64,000 bases of DNA from Pseudomonas tructae (lineage in GTDB: Bacteria > Pseudomonadota > Gammaproteobacteria > Pseudomonadales > Pseudomonadaceae), in the NCBI RefSeq assembly GCF_004214895.1, contig NZ_CP035952.1:1312501-1376500 (forward strand). The letters are read 5' to 3'. Shown here in pieces: positions 38,019 through 48,900 of this stretch. Position numbers and translations under genes: made by a program. A model generated the notes under the pieces. It was not told the DNA's origin and did no database searches. It was given only the letters and a program-made list of their open reading frames with translations. Position 1 is the stretch's first letter. Each line of letters starts with the position of its first letter.

Positions 38019-40457
38019 GTGAACAACAACAAATTTTCCCCGCGTTCTTCCCGCTGGTTGCCCCTGGCCCTGGCCCTGGCTGTCAGCGGCGGTATTTCCA
38101 GCAGCTACGCCGCACCGGCAGTCGCCAGTATCCAGATCCAGGCTCAGCCTCTGGCGTCGGCGTTGAGCCAACTGGGTCAGCAGACATCGCTGCAACTGTT
38201 CTTCAGCCCTGAGCTGGTGGCGGGCAAGCAGGCACCAGCGGTTTCCGGCAAGCTGCAAGCCGAAGAGGCATTGCGCGCGTTGCTTGAGGGCAGTGGCCTG
38301 ACCTACGAAATCTCCCAGGGCACCGTCGTCCTGCACTCGGCACAGACTGCCGGGACCCTGACCACTGGCAGCCTCGAACTGGCCCCGACCGACGTCAAGG
38401 TTGTTGGCGACTGGCTTGGTAGCGCCGAAGAAACCGTGGTGCAGAATCATCCTGGCGCCCGTACCGTGGTGCGCCGCGAAGCGATGATCGAGCAGGGTGC
38501 CTTGAATGTTCGCGACGTGCTGCGCGGTGTGCCGGGTGTTCAGGTGCAGGACTCCAACGGTACTGGCGGCAGTGACATCGCCTTGAACGTTGGCGTGCGC
38601 GGCCTGACTTCGCGGCTGTCGCCACGCTCCACGGTGTTGATCGACGGCATCCCGGCAGCCTTTGCCCCCTATGGCCAGCCGCAGCTGTCGATGGCGCCGA
38701 TCTCCTCCGGCAACCTCGACAGCATCGATGTGGTGCGTGGCGCCGGTTCCGTGCGTTATGGCCCGCAAAACGTTGGCGGGGTGATCAACTTCGTGACCCG
38801 GGCGATCCCCGAGAAAGCCACCGGTGAGCTGTCCACTACGATGGAAACGTCACGCCATGGCGGCTGGAAGCACATCGAATCGGCGTTCCTCGGCGGCACT
38901 GCCGACAATGGCCTGGGTGCGGCCTTGCTGTATTCCGGGGTCAACGGCAATGGCTATCGCAGCAGCAACAACGACAACGATATCGATGACGTGTTGCTCA
39001 AGACCCATTGGGCGGTCACCGACAGCGACGAGTTCTGGCTCAACTTTCATTACTACGACGCCAAGGCCGACATGCCTGGTGGCCTGACCCAGGCCCAGTT
39101 CGACGACGACCCGTACCAGTCCGATCGGGACTACGACAACTTCAGCGGCCGGCGCAAGGATGTGTCCCTCAAATACCTGCGCCAGATCGACGATGTCACT
39201 CAGTTCGAGGTGCAGACCTACTACACCGACAGCTTCCGTGGCAGCACTATTGCCGCCCGCGACCAGAAGACCTTGTCGTCGTATCCACGCAGTTACCACA
39301 CCTTCGCCATTGAGCCACGGGTGTCGCGAATCTTCTTCGCAGGTCCCACCACCCAGGAAGTCAGCGTCGGTTACCGCTACCTCAAGGAGGCGATGCACGA
39401 GCAGTCGAGCCGCCTGGCGTTGGTCAACAACGTGCCGACCGTCACCCCAAGCTCCGACGGCCATGTGTTCCAGGACCGCACTGGCGGTACTGAAGCCAGT
39501 GCCTACTACATCGATGACAAGATCGATGTCGGCAACTGGACCATCACCCCGGGTATCCGTTTCGAACACATCAACACGGACTGGCATGAGCGTCCGGTGC
39601 GCGGTACCAACGGCGTGCCGGTGCAGGAAAAGAGCCGCAGCGTGACCAGCAACGAGCCGCTGCCGGCGCTGAGCGTGATGTATCACCTGTCCGATGAGTG
39701 GAAGCTGTTCGCCAACTACGAGACATCCTTCGGCAGCCTGCAGTATTTCCAGCTCGGCCAGGGTGGCAGTGGCGACCAGACCGCCAACGGCCTGCAAGCC
39801 GAGAAGGCCAAGACCTATGAAGTGGGCACGCGCTACAACAACGGCACCTGGGGGGGCGAGCTGACGGCGTTCTACATCGACTTCGATGACGAGTTGCAGT
39901 ACATCAGCAACGACATCGGCTGGACCAACCTGGGGGCGACCAAGCACCAGGGCATCGAAGCCTCGATGCATTACGATTTGTCCGGCCTCGATTCGCGCCT
40001 GCAAGGCTTGAGTGCCAACGCCGGGTTCACTTACACCCGCGCCACTTATGAAGGTGAGATCCCCGGCTTCAAGGGCCGTGACCTGCCGTTCTACTCACGA
40101 CAGATCGTCAACGCCGGGCTGCGTTACGAGATCAATCGCTGGACCTGGAACCTGGATGCCTACGCCCAATCGAAACAGCGCGCACCGGGTACGGGCATGA
40201 ACGCAGACGGTAGCTTCAACGGCAACTATATCACCGAGCCGAGTGCCGATGGCCAGTACGGCAACATTCCGGGTTACGTGACCTGGGCGGTGCGCGGTGG
40301 CTATGACTTTGGCCAGGAGCTGTCGAACCTCAAGCTTGCGGCCGGGGTGAAGAACCTCTTCGACAAGCAGTACTACACCCGCTCCAGCGACAACAACTCG
40401 GGGATCTACCTGGGTGAGCCGCGCACCTTCTATGTGCAGGCCAGTGTCGGTTTCTGA
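38019..40457 (+). CDS. fecA: TonB-dependent ferric citrate receptor FecA with signalling domain
   Basis: FecA imports Fe(III)-dicitrate and signals through FecR. The 812-residue protein has a signal peptide (about residues 1-31), an STN signalling domain (about 50-110, LSQLGQQTSLQLFF), a TonB-box/linker region, a plug and a barrel ending in VGF. Many stretches are close to E. coli FecA, for example RSTVLIDGIPAAFAPYGQPQ, VRYGPQNVGGVINFVTRAIP, ADMPGGL and DDKIDVGNWTITPG, which supports citrate as ligand over another siderophore. The start is GTG 38019. The 108-base gap after fecR should hold the FecI-dependent promoter, which I could not place. Confidence 0.92.
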   Translation: MNNNKFSPRSSRWLPLALALAVSGGISSSYAAPAVASIQIQAQPLASALSQLGQQTSLQLFFSPELVAGKQAPAVSGKLQAEEALRALLEGSGLTYEISQGTVVLHSAQTAGTLTTGSLELAPTDVKVVGDWLGSAEETVVQNHPGARTVVRREAMIEQGALNVRDVLRGVPGVQVQDSNGTGGSDIALNVGVRGLTSRLSPRSTVLIDGIPAAFAPYGQPQLSMAPISSGNLDSIDVVRGAGSVRYGPQNVGGVINFVTRAIPEKATGELSTTMETSRHGGWKHIESAFLGGTADNGLGAALLYSGVNGNGYRSSNNDNDIDDVLLKTHWAVTDSDEFWLNFHYYDAKADMPGGLTQAQFDDDPYQSDRDYDNFSGRRKDVSLKYLRQIDDVTQFEVQTYYTDSFRGSTIAARDQKTLSSYPRSYHTFAIEPRVSRIFFAGPTTQEVSVGYRYLKEAMHEQSSRLALVNNVPTVTPSSDGHVFQDRTGGTEASAYYIDDKIDVGNWTITPGIRFEHINTDWHERPVRGTNGVPVQEKSRSVTSNEPLPALSVMYHLSDEWKLFANYETSFGSLQYFQLGQGGSGDQTANGLQAEKAKTYEVGTRYNNGTWGGELTAFYIDFDDELQYISNDIGWTNLGATKHQGIEASMHYDLSGLDSRLQGLSANAGFTYTRATYEGEIPGFKGRDLPFYSRQIVNAGLRYEINRWTWNLDAYAQSKQRAPGTGMNADGSFNGNYITEPSADGQYGNIPGYVTWAVRGGYDFGQELSNLKLAAGVKNLFDKQYYTRSSDNNSGIYLGEPRTFYVQASVGF

Positions 40458-40463
40458 GGCCTG

Positions 40464-40520
40464 ATCGCGGGGCAAGCCCGCTCCCACGAGACCTGTGTGG
40501 GAGCGGGCTTGCCCCGCGAT
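40464..40520. repeat. REP element pair
   Basis: Two inverted REP copies (ATCGCGGGGCAAGCCCGCTC and GGAGCGGGCTTGCCCCGCGA) are separated by about 10 bases. They sit between converging fecA and the ABC transporter genes and start seven bases after the fecA stop. Confidence 0.9.
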
Positions 40521-40524
40521 GCGT

Positions 40525-41676
40525 TCACACCGTTTCAGCCGGCGACACTATGCTGGACTTACCCCCACGCGAACGCCCCGAACTCAGATAAGCGGCAATC
40601 GATTCCTGGGTCACCTCGCCGAGGAACACCTGTTCGGCGTCCAGCACTGGCAACCACGAGCGATTGAACTCGTACATTCGCGACAACAGGATGCGCAGGT
40701 GTTCATCGTGCGAGGCGGTGGCGTTGAAACTGCGCAGAAAATCAGCGCAGCTGCCTTGCTGGCGATGCAGGTCGCGACGGCGTACGTACCCCATGGCCTT
40801 GTTCTGCCCGTCGGTGACCACCAGGTAACGGCGGTCATGTTCGTCCATCAGTTCCAGGGCCTCGCTGACCGGTGTTTGCGGGCTGAGCGACGGTGCGTTG
40901 TCGGCGGCGTCTTCGGCGCGCACCAGCAGCAGGCGCTTGAGCGTGCTGTCCTGGCCTACGAAGTTGCTGACAAAGTCATCCGCAGGATGGGCCAGCAGGG
41001 TGTCCGGATGGTCGATCTGAATCAGTTTGCCGGCGCGGAAAATTGCGATCTTGTCACCCAGTTTGATGGCCTCGTCGATGTCATGGCTGACCATGATTAC
41101 GGTCTTGTTCAGCGCGCGCTGCATCTCGAAAAACTCGTTCTGGATCATCTCGCGATTGATCGGATCGACCGCGCCGAAGGGTTCGTCCATCAGCAGCAAT
41201 GGTGCTTCGGCGGCCAGGGCGCGGATCACACCGATCCGCTGTTGCTGGCCACCGGACAACTCACGCGGGTAGCGCTGCAGATACTGCTTGGGTTCAAGCT
41301 TGATCATGCTCATCAACTCGCGGGCGCGCTCGTGGCATTTTTGCTTATCCCAGCCAAGCAGACGCGGGACCACGGTGATGTTCTCTTCGATAGTCATGTT
41401 GGGGAACAGGCCGATCTGCTGGATCACATAGCCGATGCGCCGGCGCAGGGTCACTTCATCCAGGCCGGTGGTGTCTTCACCGTTGATCAGTACTTTGCCC
41501 GAGGTGGGCGCGATCAGGCGGTTGATCATTTTCAGCGTGGTGCTCTTGCCGCAACCGGAGGGGCCGAGGAACACGCAGATCTCGCCTTCATTGACGGTCA
41601 GGCTGACGGAGTCGACGGCTTTGACGTCTTTGCCATTGGCGTGAAAGGTCTTGCTGAGGTTCTGGAGTTCGATCAT
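40525..41676 (-). CDS. Glycine betaine/carnitine/choline ABC transporter ATPase (OpuC/OsmV type)
   Basis: This is the ATPase of a compatible-solute importer. The 383-residue protein has Walker A GPSGCGKSTTLKM (about residues 34-46), signature LSGGQQQRIGVIRAL (about 140), Walker B LLLMDEPFGAVD and tandem CBS modules in the C-terminal third, which in OpuA-type transporters sense ionic strength. It is the last gene of a four-gene minus-strand operon (permease, binding protein, permease, ATPase) and its start overlaps the preceding permease stop by four bases. Confidence 0.93.
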   Translation of the reverse strand: MIELQNLSKTFHANGKDVKAVDSVSLTVNEGEICVFLGPSGCGKSTTLKMINRLIAPTSGKVLINGEDTTGLDEVTLRRRIGYVIQQIGLFPNMTIEENITVVPRLLGWDKQKCHERARELMSMIKLEPKQYLQRYPRELSGGQQQRIGVIRALAAEAPLLLMDEPFGAVDPINREMIQNEFFEMQRALNKTVIMVSHDIDEAIKLGDKIAIFRAGKLIQIDHPDTLLAHPADDFVSNFVGQDSTLKRLLLVRAEDAADNAPSLSPQTPVSEALELMDEHDRRYLVVTDGQNKAMGYVRRRDLHRQQGSCADFLRSFNATASHDEHLRILLSRMYEFNRSWLPVLDAEQVFLGEVTQESIAAYLSSGRSRGGKSSIVSPAETV

Positions 41677-42320
41677 GGGCGCAGTCCTTTTGGAGTCAGG
41701 GAGCGTTGCAGGGCTTGCAGCAGCAGGTCGGCGAAGATGGCCAGCAGGCTCACCAGCGCGGCACCGACCAGCAGCATCGACATGTCGCTGCGGCTGATGG
41801 CGGTGAGGATGAGCACGCCCAGGCCACCGGCGCCGATGGTCGCGGCGATGGTCATGACGCCGATGTTCATGACCACGGCGGTCCGCACCCCGGCCAGGAT
41901 CACCGGCACGGCGATGGGCAGTTCGACCATGCGCAGGCGCTGGCCGAAGGTCATGCCGATGCCGCGGGCGGCCTCACGGATGCCCGGCTCGACGTTGGTC
42001 AGGGCCAGGTAGGTGTTGCGCAGGATCGGCAGCAGCGAATAGAGAAACACTGCGGTGATCGCCGGCAATGGCCCCAGGCCCTGGCCGAACTTGGAATAGA
42101 ACGGCAGCAACAAGCCGAACAGGGCGATCGAGGGGATGGTCAGCAGCACCGTGGCGCTGGCTTGCAAGGGGCCGGCGAGGGATGGGAAGCGGGTCATGAG
42201 AATGCCCAGCGGCACGCCGAACAGGATCGCCAGGCTGACGGCGATACCGACCAGGGTAATGTGCTGCCAGGTCAGGTGCAGCACCTGGGCCCAGTCCAGA
42301 TGGGTAAAGGTATCGAGCAT
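41673..42320 (-). CDS. Compatible-solute ABC transporter permease (OpuC/OsmW type)
   Basis: The 215-residue inner-membrane protein has five or six helices and the permease EAA-type loop ITREAARGIGMTFGQRLRMVELP-like region (here GIREAARGIGMTFGQ, about residues 130-145). ATG 42320 (MLDTFTHLDWAQVLHL) is chosen; the frame runs open further upstream but lies inside the binding-protein gene. The start is two bases before the binding-protein stop, so the genes are coupled. Confidence 0.92.
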   Translation of the reverse strand: MLDTFTHLDWAQVLHLTWQHITLVGIAVSLAILFGVPLGILMTRFPSLAGPLQASATVLLTIPSIALFGLLLPFYSKFGQGLGPLPAITAVFLYSLLPILRNTYLALTNVEPGIREAARGIGMTFGQRLRMVELPIAVPVILAGVRTAVVMNIGVMTIAATIGAGGLGVLILTAISRSDMSMLLVGAALVSLLAIFADLLLQALQRSLTPKGLRP

Positions 42321-42321
42321 G

Positions 42322-43230
42322 TCAGGGCTGCTCCTGTGCAGGTGGATGCTGGCGCAGGTACTGGGCGGCAACTTTGCTCGGGCTCTGGTGTTCGACATCG
42401 ACCTTGGCGTTGAGCTGACGCATGGTCTGGTCGTCGAGCTGTTCGGCCAGCGGCTTGAGCAGGCTGGCCAGTTGCGGGTGGGCGTCGAGCACGGCCTTGC
42501 GCACCACCGGGGCTGCGGTGTAGTCGGGGAAGTAGTGCTTGTCGTCTTCGAGCAGCTTGAGGTCAAAGGCGCTCAAGCGCCCGTCAGTGGTGTACACCAG
42601 ACCGCTGAACACCTGGCCGTTGCGCAGCGCGGTGTAGACCAAGCCTGCGTCCATCTGGCGGATGTCGCGGCGGGTCAGTTGCAGGTCGTAGGTTTGCTTC
42701 AGGCCCACCAGGCCATCGGGACGGTTGGCGAACTCGGTGTCCAGGGCCACCACGTGGGTGCGGTCCTTCTCGTCGCGCAGCACCTGGTTCAGCTCGCTGA
42801 TGCTGTTCACCTGCGGGTACTGCTCGGCGACCTTGCGCGGCAGGGCCAGGGCGTAGGTGTTGCTGAACTTCGACGGCGTTAGCCAGATCAGGTCTTTCTT
42901 GGCGTCCAGTGCCTTGACCCTGGCATAGGTCGCCTCGGCGCTGGGCATACGTTCGTCAATATGGTTGTAGGACACCAGTGAGACACCGGTGTATTCCCAG
43001 ACCATGTCCAGCTGGCCGGTTTCATGGGCGCTGCGGGCCAGGTTACTGCCCAGGCCACCGGTGATACGTACGTCGAAGCCGTTCTGGTTGAGGTACTGGG
43101 CGGTGATTTCAGCCAGCACCGTTTGTTCGGTGAAGACCCGCGCACCGAGGCGGATCACGGGTTTGCTCGCGGCCTGGGCAAATCCTGCGAACAGCAGGGC
43201 CGCACCCAGTAACAAGGCGATTCTCTTCAT
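42322..43230 (-). CDS. Compatible-solute ABC transporter substrate-binding protein (OsmX/OsmF type)
   Basis: The 302-residue protein has a signal peptide (about residues 1-20, LLLGAALLFAGFAQAAS) and the type II periplasmic-binding fold of the quaternary-amine family, with RLGARVFTEQTVLAEITAQYL, TGGLGSNLARSAHETGQLDMVWEYTG and LTRRDIRQMDAGLVYTALRNGQV. Betaine, choline or carnitine are the likely ligands; the exact one cannot be read. It lies between the two permease genes. Confidence 0.92.
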   Translation of the reverse strand: MKRIALLLGAALLFAGFAQAASKPVIRLGARVFTEQTVLAEITAQYLNQNGFDVRITGGLGSNLARSAHETGQLDMVWEYTGVSLVSYNHIDERMPSAEATYARVKALDAKKDLIWLTPSKFSNTYALALPRKVAEQYPQVNSISELNQVLRDEKDRTHVVALDTEFANRPDGLVGLKQTYDLQLTRRDIRQMDAGLVYTALRNGQVFSGLVYTTDGRLSAFDLKLLEDDKHYFPDYTAAPVVRKAVLDAHPQLASLLKPLAEQLDDQTMRQLNAKVDVEHQSPSKVAAQYLRQHPPAQEQP

Positions 43231-43244
43231 GACATCTCCTTCGC

Positions 43245-43958
43245 TTAGTGGGCCAGGCCGCGTTCAAGCCAACGGCGGCTGGACTGCGCCACCAGGGCGT
43301 CGAGCAGCAGGGCGAGCAGGGCGGTACAGGCAGCGCCGAGCAGCAGTTGCGGCTGATTGTTCAGGGCAATGCCGGGGAAGATCAGGCTGCCCAGGCTATT
43401 GGCGCCGATCAGGAACGACAGCGGTGCAGTCCCGACGTTGATCGCCAGTGCTACCCGCACACCGCCGACGATGATCGGCACGGCGTTGGGCAACTCGACC
43501 CGCCAGAGGCTCTGGCGCGGGGTCATGCCGATGCCGGTGGCGGCTTCCTTGAGCGAGGCGGGTACGTTTTTCAGGCCTTCGTAGGTGTTGCGCACGATCG
43601 GCAGGAGGGAGGCGAGGAACAGCGCGAAGATCGCGGGACCGGCGCCAATGCCCAGGACACTCAGGGCAATGGCCAGAACGGCCAGAGGGGGGATGGTGTT
43701 GCCAATGTTGAAAAACTGCATGAAGCGTTCGGCGCGGTCGACCCGGTGCGGTCGACTCAAGGCAATCCCAGCGGGTATGCCCACGGCTAATGCCGCCACC
43801 ATCGACAGCAACACCAGCATCAGGTGCGCTTGCAGGTAGAACCATAGATCGGCGCGGTAGTGCGCGATCGTCTCGATGCCGATCCAGTGGATCAGCAGGG
43901 CCAGGATGACGAGCACGAAGGCACATCCCATCAGCCCCTTGCCATAGCGTTTAGCCAC
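43245..43958 (-). CDS. Compatible-solute ABC transporter permease (OpuC/OsmY type)
   Basis: The 237-residue permease pairs with the one at 41673-42320. It has several membrane helices and the conserved loop LKEAATGIGMTPRQSLWRVELP (about residues 147-167). GTG 43958 (VAKRYGKGLMGC) is chosen because AAAAGGAG lies 7-9 bases upstream; the frame is open about 170 bases further but that stretch lacks family similarity. It is the first gene of the four-gene operon. Confidence 0.9.
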   Translation of the reverse strand: MAKRYGKGLMGCAFVLVILALLIHWIGIETIAHYRADLWFYLQAHLMLVLLSMVAALAVGIPAGIALSRPHRVDRAERFMQFFNIGNTIPPLAVLAIALSVLGIGAGPAIFALFLASLLPIVRNTYEGLKNVPASLKEAATGIGMTPRQSLWRVELPNAVPIIVGGVRVALAINVGTAPLSFLIGANSLGSLIFPGIALNNQPQLLLGAACTALLALLLDALVAQSSRRWLERGLAH

Positions 43959-44292
43959 AGGCGGACTCCTTTTGTCGTCGGCGAACACACTCCCGTGGCG
44001 GCCACCATTCCAGGCGGCAGGCAGTGTGATCGCGATAAGCAGCGCGTTGTCCGAAAACGGAGCGGAACACGCCATAAGCGAAGCCTCGTCAGGCTCGTAG
44101 TGCCAGTGAAAGCAACCCTGACGAACGGTCATGACCGATTGCGTATCAGGGCAGTGGACGGCTCCACAGCCGTAAAGGTTCCCATCTGAAGCGGAGTTTG
44201 GCCAGCGCTGATTAACCCAACGGTTCAGTTCGGAGACAGATTTGGGCTATAATCTGCGCCCTTTTTTTGAATCACCTGCCAGGCGATTTCCC
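43959..44292. promoter_or_regulatory. Divergent intergenic region with the prfC promoter
   Basis: The 334-base gap between the ABC operon (-) and prfC (+) holds no credible gene. A sigma-70-like promoter for prfC is visible: -35 TTCAGT (44224-44229) and a perfect -10 TATAAT (44248-44253) with an 18-base spacer. The ABC promoter on the other strand could not be placed. Confidence 0.6.
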
Positions 44293-45876
44293 ATGACCAA
44301 CCAGGCCGCCGAAGTCGCGAAACGCCGCACCTTCGCCATTATTTCCCACCCCGATGCGGGTAAGACCACCATCACCGAGAAGCTGTTGCTGATGGGCAAG
44401 GCAATTGCCGTTGCCGGTACGGTGAAATCGCGAAAGTCCGACCGCCATGCCACCTCCGACTGGATGGAAATGGAGAAGCAGCGTGGTATCTCCATCACCA
44501 CCTCGGTGATGCAGTTCCCCTATCGCGAGCATATGATCAACCTGCTCGACACCCCGGGCCACGAAGACTTCTCGGAAGATACCTACCGTACCCTCACCGC
44601 CGTCGACTCGGCGCTGATGGTGCTCGACGGCGGTAAAGGGGTCGAGCCACGGACCATCGCCCTGATGGACGTCTGCCGCCTGCGTGACACACCGATCGTC
44701 AGCTTCATCAACAAACTCGACCGTGACATCCGCGACCCGATCGAACTGCTCGACGAAATCGAAGCGGTACTCAAGATCAAGGCCGCGCCGATCACCTGGC
44801 CAATCGGTTGCTATCGCGACTTCAAGGGCGTGTATCACCTGGCGGGCGACTACATCATCGTCTACACCCCGGGCCACGGCCATGAGCGTACCGAGGTGAA
44901 GATCATCGAGAAGCTCGACTCCGATGAAGCCCGCGCTCACCTGGGTGACGAGTACGAGCGCTTCCTCGAGCAACTGGAACTGGTCCAGGGCGCCTGCCAC
45001 GAGTTCGACCAGGGCGAGTTCATGCGCGGCGAGCTGACCCCGGTGTTCTTCGGTACGGCACTGGGCAACTTCGGTGTCGACCATGTGCTCGATGCCGTCG
45101 TCGACTGGGCGCCACGCCCGCTGCCGCGCGAGGCCAACGAGCGCAATGTCGAGCCGACCGAAGAGAAATTCAGCGGCTTCGTGTTCAAGATCCAGGCAAA
45201 CATGGACCCCAAGCACCGCGACCGTATCGCTTTCATGCGCATCTGCTCCGGCCGCTACGAGAAGGGCATGAAAATGCGCCACGTCCGCACCGGCAAGGAC
45301 CTGCGTATCGGCGACGCGCTGACCTTCTTCTCCTCCGAGCGTGAGCAACTGGAAGAGGCCTGGGCCGGCGACATCATCGGCTTGCACAACCACGGCACCA
45401 TCCAGATCGGCGACACCTTCACCGAAGGCGAAGCCCTGGGCTTCACCGGTATTCCGCACTTCGCCCCGGAACTGTTCCGCCGTGTGCGCCTCAAAGACCC
45501 GCTCAAGTCCAAGCAATTACGCCAGGGCCTGCAGCAGTTGGCCGAAGAGGGCGCAACCCAGGTGTTCTTCCCCGAGCGCAGCAACGACATCATCCTCGGC
45601 GCCGTCGGTGTGCTGCAGTTCGATGTGGTCGCCAGCCGCTTGAAGGAAGAGTACAAGGTCGAGTGTGCCTACGAGCCAATCACCGTCTGGTCGGCGCGCT
45701 GGATCAGTTGCGACGACAAGAAGAAGCTCGAGGAATTCAAGAACAAGGCCGTGGAAAACCTGGCCATCGACGGCGGTGGTCACCTGACCTACCTGGCCCC
45801 GACCCGGGTCAACCTGGCGCTGATGGAAGAGCGCTGGCCGGATGTGAAGTTCCGCGCGACCCGCGAGCATCATTGA
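44293..45876 (+). CDS. prfC: Peptide chain release factor 3
   Basis: RF3 is a GTPase that recycles RF1/RF2 from the ribosome after termination. The 527-residue protein has the G motifs [15 protein letters not shown] (about residues 18-30), [26 protein letters not shown] and NKLDRD, followed by the RF3-specific beta-barrel and C-terminal domains. ATG 44293 ([17 protein letters not shown]) is the family start. A typical -10 box lies 40 bases upstream and a terminator follows. Confidence 0.97.
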   Translation: MTNQAAEVAKRRTFAIISHPDAGKTTITEKLLLMGKAIAVAGTVKSRKSDRHATSDWMEMEKQRGISITTSVMQFPYREHMINLLDTPGHEDFSEDTYRTLTAVDSALMVLDGGKGVEPRTIALMDVCRLRDTPIVSFINKLDRDIRDPIELLDEIEAVLKIKAAPITWPIGCYRDFKGVYHLAGDYIIVYTPGHGHERTEVKIIEKLDSDEARAHLGDEYERFLEQLELVQGACHEFDQGEFMRGELTPVFFGTALGNFGVDHVLDAVVDWAPRPLPREANERNVEPTEEKFSGFVFKIQANMDPKHRDRIAFMRICSGRYEKGMKMRHVRTGKDLRIGDALTFFSSEREQLEEAWAGDIIGLHNHGTIQIGDTFTEGEALGFTGIPHFAPELFRRVRLKDPLKSKQLRQGLQQLAEEGATQVFFPERSNDIILGAVGVLQFDVVASRLKEEYKVECAYEPITVWSARWISCDDKKKLEEFKNKAVENLAIDGGGHLTYLAPTRVNLALMEERWPDVKFRATREHH

Positions 45877-45884
45877 TCTGCCAA

Positions 45885-45921
45885 ACCCCGCCCAGGCACG
45901 CCCGGCGGGGTTTTTTTCGGC
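45885..45921. terminator. Terminator between prfC and the converging large gene
   Basis: AAACCCCGCC / GGCGGGGTTT with a short GC-rich loop is followed by a T run on the plus strand. It ends prfC and may serve the opposing gene weakly. Confidence 0.88.
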
Positions 45922-45933
45922 CTGCTGGCAGGC

Positions 45934-48900
45934 TCAGGGGTGCAGCGTTCTGCTCAACTGGTAGATCAGCAGGACCAGCGAGTCGGCATTGGCCAGTATG
46001 ATCCGCACGCGTTTGTTCACATCGCTGTAGAACGTCAGGCGTGCATCATGCAGATTCTGTGCGCCGGTGATGTCAAGGATCCGGCGCAAGCCGTTGCGGT
46101 CAATGGCCTGCAGGTCGCGCAGGCGCCCGGCCGGGGTCTGTACAACGAACAGTTGGTTGGCCGGAGTACGCGCCGAGAAAGCATCCTGATGCAACCCTGC
46201 GAGCCTTGTCCGTTCCTCGCCCGGGACCAGCCAGTCAGCGTAAGGGGTGGTGCCATCCAGGTAGCGGATATCCCGGGTCTCACAGGCCAGGTGGGAAAAC
46301 TCGTGAAGCAATGTCATGGCCCGGGTCATGTCCGCAGCTTCCTCGGGACGATAGATCATTTGCAATGGCAGATAGCTGCTGGGGCTGAAGTTGAAGAAGT
46401 CGTCCAGCAGAAACACTTGTCCGGAGAAGTCGAATGGCAGGACAAAAGCCATAGAGCCGGCGGGCGCGTTAGCATCGGTGCCGAGGACGTAGCGTTGCGA
46501 GTGCGAGGGGGAGTAGTGCGTAGCCAGCATCTTGGCCAGCAGCTTTTGCACGTTGCTACGTACCAATTCCAGAATGTCATCGGTCACCTGGGGCAGTTCG
46601 AAAAACGCTTCCAGGATCTGTGCGGTCTCGGCCGATAGCTGTGTGGCCGAAGCCCGGTCCAGGTTGCTGTGGCAGGTCACCAGGTCATGCACGGCAATGC
46701 GGTGGGCATCGCGTATCTTGCGGGCGTGGCCGGGGAACAGGCGCTGGATTCGGCGCATACCGACGGCCAGGATCACCGTGTTTGCGCGAGAGGCGCGCCA
46801 ACGGCTGAAACGGCCGCTGAGGTGGCTCAGGGCCCCGCCGTACTCCAGTGGCAAGGGTTGCGCCGGGTCGATGAGCCAGCGTCTATTGGCATCCAGCAGC
46901 AGCCTGGGACCGGGTTCGCCATTCCCGATTTGCAGGTACCAGCGGCTGCCTGACTGGCGGACGTGATAGATCCGGCTATTGAGATCGATAAAGCGATCCT
47001 CGCCTTCGGCCGCGCGATAGACCTGGGTCGAGGGGTCCAGTTGCAACGCTGCCAGTTCCTGCCCCGGGGCTTCATAGTGCAGCAGCGTGGTGTCGTATTG
47101 TGCAAGCTTGCGTACGCTGTTCCAGAATTGCGCCTTGGGTTCCCCAGTGCTGGCGTTCCAGCCGAACGGCAGGGCCAGGACCAGGCCTAATCCCAACTGG
47201 GCCAGTGCCTCGCTCCAGTGGCGTCTGCCGATACTGTCCAGCACCTGCACGGCGGCAAGTTCCACTTGCCAGAATGCCAGCAGTGAGCCGAGCCTGCCGG
47301 GAAGGAACAGGCTGACGGTTTGCCAGAGATCGCCAAGCAGTTGTGTGAAGGCTTGCCAGCGAACCTTGTCGGCGCTGCTCAGTTGAGCCTTGGCCATGGC
47401 CTGCAACTGCTGCGCGTTGTCCAGGAACAACCAGTGCAGGATATTGCCCTGGATCGGTTGCAGGACCAGGTGCGGTGGCGCCGGCCGGCTCCAGGGCAGG
47501 TCGAAGTCAGACTCGATGATGACCGGCAGATGCGGCTCGCTGAAGCCGCCATGGGCATAACGCTTGCGTGTGTCCGGCGGCAGGCGCGACAGTAGCAATT
47601 GCTGCAACGTCTGATCGGTTTTGAGCTGTTGCAGCAGATCCTGCTCATGACGGAACTGGCGCAGCGGGGCGCTTGCTTCATAGGGGCAGTAGAGCAGCAG
47701 CGGGCCCTGGCTCCCTGGGCTGATCAGGCACAGGCCGGGCACCGGGTCGGGGGCAAGGTCGGCGCATTGCAACAGCAGGGGCATCAACTCGACCTTGCCG
47801 CCGTCGACAGCGGCCCGGCTGCTGCTTTGTGGCATCAGCATCAGTTGCTGGATGCACGCCAGGCCGCGGTCATCCAGCGTTCCCTGCAGCCGTGCGCGCC
47901 AGGCAATTTCCAGCAATTGGCCGGGTAGTTGCTGGCAGAACAGTTGTAGGCGCGTCTGATAATGCGCGTCGCTCGGATCGAAGATTGAGCGCAGCAGCAA
48001 CTGGTAGCGCCCACCGATATCCAGTTGCCGAACCAGGTTGAGCAGGTAGCGGGCGTTCAAGGTATTGGGCAGTTGTACGCCAGTTGCCGGTTCGATATGC
48101 AGGATGGGGTTTTGCCAGTCATGGAAGTGGTTCTGGGCGTAGCTCACCAGGGACTGGCGATGGCGTTCATAGGCAGCGGGAAACGCCGAGGGAATCTGGC
48201 CGATGGCTACGGGGGCGGCGATCCAGCGGTTGCTGGTCACTTGGATATCTTCCGCGCGCAGGCCGGCAGGACCAAAATCCAGGTCCAGCTGCGTTTGCAA
48301 ATGGTCGCGGCTGTATTGCTCGAGTGTCGGTACCTCGAACAGATAGTCGCGTGCGCCGCTGCCACTGGCCAGGCTGCCGAGCAGCGCCTGCAGGTAATGT
48401 CGGCGCTGTGTTGAAGAGGCCTTGCCCAGCCAGTCGGGCAACTGGTTGCTTTGCTGCAGATCCAGGGCCAGGTCGCTCAGACGCTGCAGGGCCTGCAGGC
48501 CCCTGTCGAGGCTGTCGTGACCCTGGGCCAGACGCTCCAGTTCGCTGGCCGGCAGGCCGGCAGCCAGACCCTGTTCAAAGCCTGCGAGCAGGTCACTGTA
48601 GCGTTGCACCGTGATGGCTGAACCTGGGAAGCCGGCGCTCAGCCAGGTCGGGGGCGGCCGTTGGGCCGCACCCGGCAGGCGCCGTTCCAGGGCCAAGCAC
48701 AGACTCAACAGACGACGCTGGTAGGCCTGGGTGTACTGCGCATCGCGGGCAAGGATTTTCTCCAGGCGTAAAGGCAATGCCTGGGCGACCTTGCGCAGGC
48801 CCTGATCCACCACGATCCAGGGCAGGCGCGTGGCCAGCTCATTTGCGTCAGCCGACTCGGTGCTCAGTTGATAGCGTTGTGTTACTGGCCGAGCCGATTG

